NCBI RefSeq assembly: GCF_000382885.1
Contig: NZ_CAVK010000072.1
Span: 62,001-126,000, forward strand
Direction of reading: 5' to 3'
Origin: Sphingobium indicum BiD32
GTDB lineage: Bacteria > Pseudomonadota > Alphaproteobacteria > Sphingomonadales > Sphingomonadaceae
DNA length: 64,000 bases
In this document: positions 1-6,444 of the stretch, piece after piece
Numbering within the stretch: position 1 is the stretch's first letter
Layout of the letters: each line of letters begins with the position of its first letter
Made by a program: the position numbers and the translations under genes
The notes under the pieces: generated by a model
Told to the model about the DNA's origin: nothing
Seen by the model: only the letters and a program-made list of their open reading frames with translations
Databases searched by the model: none

Positions 1-575
1 TCGCTCCGTGATGTCGGCACCTTTCCAATCAGGATCCGAAAGGTGCGCGCGACCGTCCACTCCGGATAACGCCTGTCGATCAGCCGGATGCGGTCGCCGG
101 CCATGATCGCACCTGGCTCGATCACGCGGTAATACCACCCGCAACGACCGGTTCCGACCACGCGCCCAACCATTGCCGGATCTCCGAAATGGTGGCCCAA
201 CTTCCAGCAGGGCTGACGTCCCTGGCTGATCTCGACAAGGGCCGTGCCCATGCGGAAACGATCGCCGATGCAGACATCGTCTTCCTTCCAGCCCAGCGTC
301 GAGACGTTTTCACCGAACGCCCCCGGTCCGTCGAGGGCGCTCGCCAGCGCCGGCTGTTCGGCTACCCATGCCTCGTGATGGTCAATAGCATAGTGGTGAA
401 CAGCCTTGTCGACGCCGCCATGATGGACAAGGTCGGCCTGTTCATCATCCGAAAGACCGACCATGGTCACTGTCACCCGATCAGCGCGGACTGCCTTGCG
501 ATACCCGCTTGGCTCACCCTTTGGGCCAAACCGCGCGATCCGGCCTGTCAGCACTGCCCTGATTTCCGTTTCCAT
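1..575 (-). CDS. MOSC domain protein (YiiM-like), 3' end outside window
   Basis: MOSC domains are sulfur-carrier or molybdopterin-binding beta-barrel modules; YiiM relatives take part in reduction of N-hydroxylated compounds. The reverse strand is open from an ATG at 575 to the window edge (191 codons, no stop). Recognisable family blocks are HHGGVDKAVHHY near residue 55, GAFGENVSTLGW near residue 85 and the YiiM-type GRQPCWKLGHHFGDPAM with the conserved cysteine near residue 120. It begins METEIRAVLTGRIARFG, a normal family N-terminus. It lies 26 bases downstream of the dioxygenase gene on the same strand, so the two may be co-transcribed. The substrate cannot be told from sequence. The C-terminus is not seen. 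Confidence 0.85.
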   Translation of the reverse strand, partial: METEIRAVLTGRIARFGPKGEPSGYRKAVRADRVTVTMVGLSDDEQADLVHHGGVDKAVHHYAIDHHEAWVAEQPALASALDGPGAFGENVSTLGWKEDDVCIGDRFRMGTALVEISQGRQPCWKLGHHFGDPAMVGRVVGTGRCGWYYRVIEPGAIMAGDRIRLIDRRYPEWTVARTFRILIGKVPTSRS

Positions 576-601
576 AACCACCGCCCTGCTGCCTCGGCTC
601 C

Positions 602-1453
602 TCAGGCGTAGCGGAAAGTGAGCACGAGCACATCCCGGTGCGCCTCGACACCAGGAACCAGGCGATTGATCGGCGTAACGCCATGCCGAACGCGCCGGTC
701 GTCGATAAATACCGCGTCGAGCGGATCCTTCAGTGTGAACTCGGTGATTGCCGGAACGCCATCGATCGCGATGCGCGTCGTTCCTGCAACGACATTACAA
801 CGCCCGACAAGAAAGACACCGACCCAATCAACACCGTCACGGTGCATGCCTTCGGGGGTCGGTCGCCCCTCCACCTCTCCCGCCTCGATTCTGAACTGAT
901 GAGCCTCGATCTCGCAAGCCACATCCCTCACCGCAAAGATATCAACGCATAGCGCCAGCAACTGCCTGAAGACAGCTCCCCCGAGCACCTCCGGCTTCAC
1001 CTGGGCGAACCAGCGTTCGATGCCCCCGTTCAATGGATTATAGTCACGGCTCTGGTAATGTGGACGCGGCGGCAAGGTCCGGATTTGCCCTCCGTCCAGC
1101 ACCAATGCCGCGTGGCGCCTGCGCCGGTAGCGACCGCCGTCCGCCATGTAGCGATCCGGGCCGAGCACGGACCAACTGTCCTGGAAGACAGCCCATTCGT
1201 CCTGACCTGCCTCACCGATTAAGGTGCGAACCCGTTCACCGGATAGCGCGGCCCACCCCCGTTCGATAATCGCGGAGGCTATTCGGGCGGTCCCCTCGTT
1301 CGACTTACCGCTCAAGCGTACGCGCCTCTCATCAAGAAGACCTCTGCGACCATATAGGCGTGAAAATCCTATTTCCGGCAACATCAGGCTGTCAGTGGAC
1401 TTGCGCATATCATCAATGCCCATTGCTTCGATCAGGGCAAACCACCCAGACAT
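602..1453 (-). CDS. 2-oxoglutarate/Fe(II) dioxygenase family protein (PF10014-like)
   Basis: About 283 aa. The C-terminal half carries the HxD...H iron triad of the 2OG-Fe_Oxy_2 family: HRDGVDWVGVFLV supplies the first His and Asp, RRVRHGVTPI supplies the distal His, followed by a basic residue region for 2-oxoglutarate. Relatives include BsmA-type proteins and free L-amino-acid hydroxylases such as isoleucine dioxygenase; the substrate here is unknown. A GTG codon directly precedes the ATG chosen as start, and no strong ribosome-binding site distinguishes them; a later ATG near 1423 is also possible. It sits just upstream of the MOSC gene on the same strand and is divergent from the ymdB-like gene. 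Confidence 0.78.
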   Translation of the reverse strand: MSGWFALIEAMGIDDMRKSTDSLMLPEIGFSRLYGRRGLLDERRVRLSGKSNEGTARIASAIIERGWAALSGERVRTLIGEAGQDEWAVFQDSWSVLGPDRYMADGGRYRRRRHAALVLDGGQIRTLPPRPHYQSRDYNPLNGGIERWFAQVKPEVLGGAVFRQLLALCVDIFAVRDVACEIEAHQFRIEAGEVEGRPTPEGMHRDGVDWVGVFLVGRCNVVAGTTRIAIDGVPAITEFTLKDPLDAVFIDDRRVRHGVTPINRLVPGVEAHRDVLVLTFRYA

Positions 1454-1533
1454 CACAGTCTATTGCCTAACACCCAGCCCGACCTATTCTTGTGCTGACT
1501 GCATGTGCAGGATCAATCCAAGGAGCGTGCCGG

Positions 1534-2364
1534 TTGCGTATTCTGTTCATTGGAGACGTCGTCGGTCAGTCCGGCTGCAATGCCATCACCGCGCATCTCC
1601 CCGAAATGATCGCAGATTGGCGAATCGATCTCGTGGTGGTCAACGGGGAGAACGCGGCCGGAGGTTTCGGCATTACCGAAGCAATCTATCACGAGCTCAT
1701 CGCGGCAGGTGCCGATGCCGTGACGTTGGGCAACCACTCATGGGACAAAAAAGAAGCCCTGACATTTATCGAACGCGCGCCACGTCTCGTTCGCCCGCTC
1801 AACTACATTCCAGGCGCGCCGGGGCGCGGCAGCGCCCTGGTCGAAGCCAAGAATGGCCAGCGCGCCCTTGTGATCAATGCGCTGGGTCGGTTGTTCATGA
1901 TGGACCCGGTGAACGATCCTTTCGGGTTATTGGACGAAGAAATTTCTGCCTGTCCGTTACGAAAGGATGCAGATGCGATCGTGGTGGATTTCCATTGCGA
2001 GGCGAGCAGCGAGAAGCTGGTTGCAGGCTATTTCTGCGATGGGCGCGTCAGCCTCGTGGCTGGCACCCATACCCACACCCCTACTGCCGATCATCGCATT
2101 CTGCCCGGCGGCACGGCCTACATAACCGACGCCGGCATGACGGGTGACTACGAATCCGTTATCGGCATCAAGAAGGAGGAAATGCTGCGCCGCCTGACAA
2201 CGGGTATTCCGTCCGGACGCTTTGAAGCCGCCGACGGCACGGCCACAATATGCGGTATCGCGGTAGAAACAGATGATCGGACAGGGTTGGCGCTCCGCGT
2301 CTCGCCGGTTCGCATGGGAGGCATCCTCGAGCAGATCATACCGCAATTCTGGACAGGCACTTGA
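1534..2364 (+). CDS. ymdB: TIGR00282-family metallophosphoesterase (YmdB-like)
   Basis: 276 aa, the normal size for the family, which in Bacillus hydrolyses 2',3'-cyclic nucleotides and affects RNA turnover and biofilm choice. Metal-binding motifs are in order: GDVVG at the N-terminus, NGENAAGG near residue 39, GNHSWDKKE near residue 68, VDFHCEA near residue 150, and GTHTHTPTAD near residue 175 followed by GGTAYITDAGMTG. I chose the TTG at 1534 because AAGGAG lies 9 bases upstream and the protein then begins LRILFIGDVVG, as family members do; an upstream GTG at 1492 would add 14 residues with no family support. It is convergent with the RIC gene. Confidence 0.9.
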   Translation: MRILFIGDVVGQSGCNAITAHLPEMIADWRIDLVVVNGENAAGGFGITEAIYHELIAAGADAVTLGNHSWDKKEALTFIERAPRLVRPLNYIPGAPGRGSALVEAKNGQRALVINALGRLFMMDPVNDPFGLLDEEISACPLRKDADAIVVDFHCEASSEKLVAGYFCDGRVSLVAGTHTHTPTADHRILPGGTAYITDAGMTGDYESVIGIKKEEMLRRLTTGIPSGRFEAADGTATICGIAVETDDRTGLALRVSPVRMGGILEQIIPQFWTGT

Positions 2365-2522
2365 GACACGCTGCCCATCAATTCCCGTTTCAGCGCCCGG
2401 TTGCCTGCTGGTGGCAAAAGCGGCCAACCCTCTTCGGTCCGCGTGAGCCTTTGGGACCAACAAGCACCGGCACCAGCAAGGCATCCGCCACTGGTCACTT
2501 CCTGTGCTTTCACCGCGGAATT

Positions 2523-3206
2523 TCAGAGAAACCGCGGAAACAAGATGTTGTTCTCGATATGAATGTGCTCGATCAGGTCATCCATAAATTTGGCAAGACC
2601 AGAATATAGCGCTCGCCACGTCATGCAACCATCTGCCGGCACGGCGAGGTCGTGGGTCAGCCTCTTGATCTCTTCCAACTGGGCACCGTGCTCCTGATGC
2701 TCAGCCATCATTGCCGCGATCGGGAACCCCAGTGGCATGGTTGCCCCGTTGTTCATTTGAGGAAAAAGTACCAGTTCCTCTTTCTGCATATGTATCGTGA
2801 GCTCGCCGAGCATGGCCTTCAACAGAACGGCCAAGCCTGCTGGAACCGAAACATGCCCTTGGTGAACGACCTCTACCCGCTCAGCCAAGCGGATGAGCTC
2901 GGGGAGTTCCTGGCTGTGAACGCGATGGAAGCGCGTGACGATGGTTTCGATCAGCGACCCGGTATCGAGGTCCGCCGGGGTTGTAACGCTACCCTGCTTC
3001 AATCCACTCAGCTCTGCCACGATCACCGCGAGTTCAAGCGAACTGGCCGCCGCTGCATCGCGCAGCGTGACCTGCCCTCCACAGCAATAATCGAGACCTA
3101 CTCCCCGGAACAACGCGGTTGCGCCAGGCAAGGCTACGGCAATTTCGCCCAGCGTACGCTCATCCAGGTTCGCAAGATTTCCTGCCGTCAGCATGGGAAA
3201 CTCCAT
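2523..3206 (-). CDS. ytfE: Iron-sulfur cluster repair di-iron protein RIC (YtfE/ScdA family)
   Basis: Cytoplasmic di-iron protein that restores Fe-S clusters damaged by nitric oxide or oxidants. The N-terminal ScdA_N/DUF542 domain is clear (LGEIAVALPGATALFRGVGLDYCCGGQ, broken here as LGEIAVALPGA plus LDYCCGG, residues 20-45), followed by a hemerythrin-like helical bundle with iron-ligand histidines and glutamates in FHRVHSQELPEL, IHMQKEELVLFP, EHQEHG and HIHIENNILFPRF. Length (about 227 aa) is typical. ATG 3206 follows a GTG at 3209; ATG 3194, with GGAG six bases upstream, is an equally good start. A near-consensus NsrR operator lies about 40-60 bases upstream. The other NO gene in this window is norZ at 59.9 kb. 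A CCGCGG inverted repeat spans the stop codon. Confidence 0.92.
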   Translation of the reverse strand: MEFPMLTAGNLANLDERTLGEIAVALPGATALFRGVGLDYCCGGQVTLRDAAAASSLELAVIVAELSGLKQGSVTTPADLDTGSLIETIVTRFHRVHSQELPELIRLAERVEVVHQGHVSVPAGLAVLLKAMLGELTIHMQKEELVLFPQMNNGATMPLGFPIAAMMAEHQEHGAQLEEIKRLTHDLAVPADGCMTWRALYSGLAKFMDDLIEHIHIENNILFPRFL

Positions 3207-3242
3207 CACGCCTCAAAACCGGAAGCCGATCTCCCGGCCGTT

Positions 3243-3265
3243 AATATGTATTATATATACCTCTT
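3243..3265 (-). promoter_or_regulatory. Candidate NsrR operator upstream of ytfE/ric
   Basis: Read on the minus strand, this 23-bp AT-rich imperfect palindrome (left arm AAGAGGTATA, right arm AATACATATT) matches 18 of 23 positions of the enterobacterial ytfE/hmp NsrR operator by my own alignment. It stands out in a GC-rich setting and lies 37 bases upstream of the first possible ytfE start, where a promoter would be. NsrR is the Rrf2-family NO sensor that represses ytfE in many bacteria. No nsrR gene is in this window, so the regulator would be supplied from elsewhere. Confidence 0.6.
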
Positions 3266-3367
3266 TTTTGATGGCGCCAACATTTGTCAGAACGGAGCTG
3301 GTTCCGCTGGCTGCACCGCGCAGCAATGCCGCACTAACAATTAAGCCGGGCCGCTCAGCGGGACCGA

Positions 3368-3730
3368 TCAGTCATCGCCCTCGTCTCCAAAATCGCCTGG
3401 TACGTCCTGCACGCCTTCGCTCCGATCCCGGTAAAGCGCGGCACGTGCGAGCAGCATCAACGTGATGGGCGTCGTGATCGTGACAAAAACCGCGATCAGC
3501 ACCTCGTGCAGCACCGGCCGCGACTGCATAACTGAAAAACACGTGATCGATGCGAGGAGAACGAAGCCGGTGCCCAGGGTCATGCCGAGCGTCGGGGGAT
3601 GGACCCGTTCGTAGAATGTCTCCATGCGGATGAGCCCAATCGCGCCGACAAGCGTGATCACGGCGCCCAGCACGACGAACAGACCCACGATGATCGCTGC
3701 CCAGAGCGGGAGATCGGGCGCCTGGATCAT
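3368..3730 (-). CDS. mrpG: Mrp/Pha monovalent cation/H+ antiporter subunit G
   Basis: 120 aa, three predicted transmembrane helices, with the family signature GAIGLIRMETFYERVHPPTLGMTLG near residues 28-53 (shown here as two blocks, GAIGLIRMETF and YERVHPPTLGMTLG). Last gene of the operon. The ATG at 3730 overlaps the mrpF stop by four bases (ATGA), so the long upstream extension in this frame is not used. Subunit G is a small required membrane component of the multi-subunit Na+(K+)/H+ antiporter. The tail is acidic (GDFGDEGDD). Confidence 0.93.
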   Translation of the reverse strand: MIQAPDLPLWAAIIVGLFVVLGAVITLVGAIGLIRMETFYERVHPPTLGMTLGTGFVLLASITCFSVMQSRPVLHEVLIAVFVTITTPITLMLLARAALYRDRSEGVQDVPGDFGDEGDD

Positions 3731-4008
3731 TCGATTACCTCGCCGCGCATCAGAAACTTGGCGAGAGCAACCGTCCCGGCGAACCCCAGCACCGCGATGA
3801 TGAGCGCTGCCTCGAAGAAGATCGTCCGGCCCGTCTGGATACCGTATGTCAGAAGCAGCAACATGCCCGCGAGATACAGGGCATCGAGACCCAGGATCCG
3901 ATCTTGTGCACGGGGGCCGCGAAATGCCCGATAGGCGGCGCAAGCCATCGCGATGCCAAGCAGGATCTGCGCGGCAGTGATTGCCAGCGCAAGGACGAGC
4001 GCGGTCAC
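3727..4008 (-). CDS. mrpF: Mrp/Pha antiporter subunit F
   Basis: 93 aa, three transmembrane helices, with the conserved block AYRAFRGPRAQDRILGLDAL in the first loop that marks MrpF/MnhF/PhaF. Starts with ATG at 4008, overlapping the mrpE stop by four bases, and ends overlapping mrpG. Small membrane subunit of the antiporter complex; loss of any subunit usually abolishes transport in this family. Confidence 0.93.
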   Translation of the reverse strand: MTALVLALAITAAQILLGIAMACAAYRAFRGPRAQDRILGLDALYLAGMLLLLTYGIQTGRTIFFEAALIIAVLGFAGTVALAKFLMRGEVIE

Positions 4009-4487
4009 TCGAAGATGTCCATCAGCAGTTTCTCATAGCGGTTCTTGATAAGCGCGATCCACGCCTCTTCATCGACAAGATCGAGGACATGGATGAGAAT
4101 GATCTTGCGGCGGGCGTCGTGCTGGACCCACAGCGTCCCGGGGGTCGCCGTGATGATGACCGCCAGAACGACGAGCGCATAGCGGTTTTCCAGTGCAATC
4201 GGCAGCCGGATGAAGCCTGAGCGCCGGGCGGGCGGCTTGCACAGGATGATCCGGCCTACCGCGACATTCGAGCGGATGATATCGCCGAGGACGAAGCCCG
4301 CGAGCCTGACCATCGACCATCCGATGCGGACGCGCGGCTTCTCGACCTTCAGCAGCAGCATGACACGCGGAATGGTCAAGGCCACAAGGCCAGCGAGCAG
4401 GACATGCCCGGGCGAAAAGCCGGTCAACAGGACCCACATGCCGAAAAGCGCGGCGGACAGGAGCGGGAAAGGCAGCAGCCGCGTCAT
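4005..4487 (-). CDS. mrpE: Mrp/Pha antiporter subunit E
   Basis: 160 aa, the usual size for MrpE. N-terminal hydrophobic helices are followed by the conserved FVLGDIIRSNVAVGRIIL segment (residues 65-82), then LENRYALVVLAVIITATPGTL and the cytosolic tail with HVLDLVDEEAW. The ATG at 4487 overlaps the mrpD stop by four bases; the open frame extends upstream into mrpD but that part shows no family similarity. Subunit E is thought to help assemble or gate the complex. Confidence 0.93.
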   Translation of the reverse strand: MTRLLPFPLLSAALFGMWVLLTGFSPGHVLLAGLVALTIPRVMLLLKVEKPRVRIGWSMVRLAGFVLGDIIRSNVAVGRIILCKPPARRSGFIRLPIALENRYALVVLAVIITATPGTLWVQHDARRKIILIHVLDLVDEEAWIALIKNRYEKLLMDIFE

Positions 4488-6106
4488 CGCGTTGCCTCGC
4501 CGACCCGGGGAGCCCCGCGAACCGCGCCGATATAGGTCGATCGATCCGCCAGCGCCGCCGCTGTGCCTTCCATGTAAAGATAGACCGGGCCGGCAAGAAC
4601 CATCAATGCGAGGCAAGCGGCAAGCAGCAGCCCGATCGGCGCGACCTCGATCACACTGAGGCTTGGGGGCGAATCCTCGCTGGGCGTCCAGAGCAGGTCG
4701 ATCCCCGCCCGCGTCATCGAGATCAGCGTCGCAAGCCCCGAGGCAATGATCAATGTGATCAGGATCCACGCTGTCGGCGAAATTGCCGCGCTGCCGAACA
4801 GCGCGTCGACGATCGCGAACTTGGCGATGAAGCCCGACAGGGGCGGAAGGCCCGCGAGAAGCAGCGTGCAGAAGATGAAGCCGCCGCCCAGGATCGCGAT
4901 GGTACCGGGGATGACAACCCCGATCTCGTTCTCTTCCTCCTCCTCGACCGCGCCGGTATATTCGTCATCGAACACGGGCTCGGCGATTCCCTCGATCATG
5001 TCGTCCTCGCCCGCATTGCGTTCGACAGGTTCGATGATGAGGTAGAGCGCACTGACCGCAAGCGTCGAACTGACGAGATAGAACAGCAGGGCAGCCATCA
5101 GGAGTTCGCCGCCCATGCCGATCGCGGCGAGCAGCGTTCCCGATGAGACCATCACATAATGGCCGGCGACCCCGGTGAGCTTGCGCGTCGCCAGGATCCC
5201 GAGCGTGCCGTAGATCATCGTCGCAAAGCCAGCCCAGATCAACCAGTCGTCCGCGAAACCCGCCGCTCCGCCCGACGTCTCGCCGAACAGGAGCGAGGAC
5301 AGCCTCAGGATGACGTAGATGCCGACCTTGGTCATGATCGCGAAGACCGCTGCCACCGGCGGCGCGGCGGCGGCATAGGTCCTCGGCAGCCAGAAGCTCA
5401 ATGGCCAGATTCCCGCTTTCAGGAGGAAAGCGATGCCAAGGATCGCGGCACCGGCTTCGAGCAACATCAGGTCGGCCGCGGGCACACTGGTTATCCGCGT
5501 CGCAAGCTCCGCCATGTTGAGCGTGCCCGTCACCGCATAGATCATCGCGACCCCGATCAGAAACAGGAGGGAGGTCGCGATATTGATGGTGATGTAGTGC
5601 AGGCTGGCCCTGGTTCGCTCCTCGCCGGCGCCATGCAGGATCAGCCCGTAGGAGGCGGCCAACAGTACCTCGAAGAAGACAAAGAGATTGAACACATCGC
5701 CGGTGAGGAACGCGCCGTTCACTCCCGCCAGGAGCAGCAGAAAGAGCACGTGGAAGCGCGGCCCCGAGCGATCCCACCGGGCAATCGCATAAAACAGCGC
5801 CGTAAAGCCGAGCACGCTGGTCAGCAGAACCATCAGGGCCGACAGTCGGTCGGCGACCAGTACGATCCCGAACGGTGCCGGCCAGTTCCCGAGAAGATAG
5901 ACATGGGGTGTCCCGGGCAGTGCCGACCGGCCGGCATCGACCTCCCAGACAAGGGCGGCGGATATGACGACGAGCGTGGCTGCCGTCCCGAGGCTCAGCA
6001 GCCGCTTCAGCGTCCGTCGGCGCTCATCGAAGGCCAGCAGCACCGCGCAGACGAACATCGGCAGGACGATCGGCGCTATGACCAGATGATGCATCCAGCC
6101 GTTCAC
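4484..6106 (-). CDS. mrpD: Mrp/Pha antiporter subunit D (NuoN/NuoM-like)
   Basis: 540 aa proton-translocating subunit related to complex I NuoL/M/N, with some 14 transmembrane helices and the proton_antipo_M core (HGAGEERTRASLHYITINI, then KAGIWPLSFWLPRTYAAAAPP with the conserved lysine). The start is GTG at 6106, which overlaps the mrpC stop as GTGA; family similarity begins just after it. An acidic insertion of about 40 residues near residues 358-395 (including EEEEENE) sits between helices, as in several alphaproteobacterial homologues. Couples cation export to proton uptake with MrpA. Confidence 0.92.
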   Translation of the reverse strand: MNGWMHHLVIAPIVLPMFVCAVLLAFDERRRTLKRLLSLGTAATLVVISAALVWEVDAGRSALPGTPHVYLLGNWPAPFGIVLVADRLSALMVLLTSVLGFTALFYAIARWDRSGPRFHVLFLLLLAGVNGAFLTGDVFNLFVFFEVLLAASYGLILHGAGEERTRASLHYITINIATSLLFLIGVAMIYAVTGTLNMAELATRITSVPAADLMLLEAGAAILGIAFLLKAGIWPLSFWLPRTYAAAAPPVAAVFAIMTKVGIYVILRLSSLLFGETSGGAAGFADDWLIWAGFATMIYGTLGILATRKLTGVAGHYVMVSSGTLLAAIGMGGELLMAALLFYLVSSTLAVSALYLIIEPVERNAGEDDMIEGIAEPVFDDEYTGAVEEEEENEIGVVIPGTIAILGGGFIFCTLLLAGLPPLSGFIAKFAIVDALFGSAAISPTAWILITLIIASGLATLISMTRAGIDLLWTPSEDSPPSLSVIEVAPIGLLLAACLALMVLAGPVYLYMEGTAAALADRSTYIGAVRGAPRVGEATR

Positions 6107-6444
6107 AGATCGTCCTCCTCGCCGTCGACATGGTCGGTCCCGGTCAGTCCGCGCGCAGCGAGGAGCACCACCAGCAGAAGCGCCGTGGTCGCGAACGAGA
6201 TGACGATCGCGGTCAGGACCAGCGCTTGCGGCACGGGATCGACGAATTGTGCGGGATCTACTGCCCCCTTGCCAACGATCGGCGGGGCGTCTGTGCGCAG
6301 GCGTCCAGCGGCGACAATGAACAGGTTGACCGCGTAGGAGAGGAGGCACAGGCCGAGCACGACCTGGAAGGTCCTGGGCCGGAAGAGCAGCCACAGGCCG
6401 GAGGCCGTCAATGTCCCGATCGCCAGCGCGAGAACAGCTTCCAT
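6103..6444 (-). CDS. mrpC: Mrp/Pha antiporter subunit C (NuoK-like)
   Basis: 113 aa, three transmembrane helices, related to NuoK. Family blocks: GLCLLSYAVNLFIVAAGRL near residue 34 and DPVPQALVLTAIVISFATTA near residue 70, the DP.PQALVLTAIVI signature of MrpC. The ATG at 6444 overlaps the mrpA stop (ATGA); a TTG one codon earlier is unlikely to be used. Ends overlapping mrpD. Confidence 0.94.
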   Translation of the reverse strand: MEAVLALAIGTLTASGLWLLFRPRTFQVVLGLCLLSYAVNLFIVAAGRLRTDAPPIVGKGAVDPAQFVDPVPQALVLTAIVISFATTALLLVVLLAARGLTGTDHVDGEEDDL

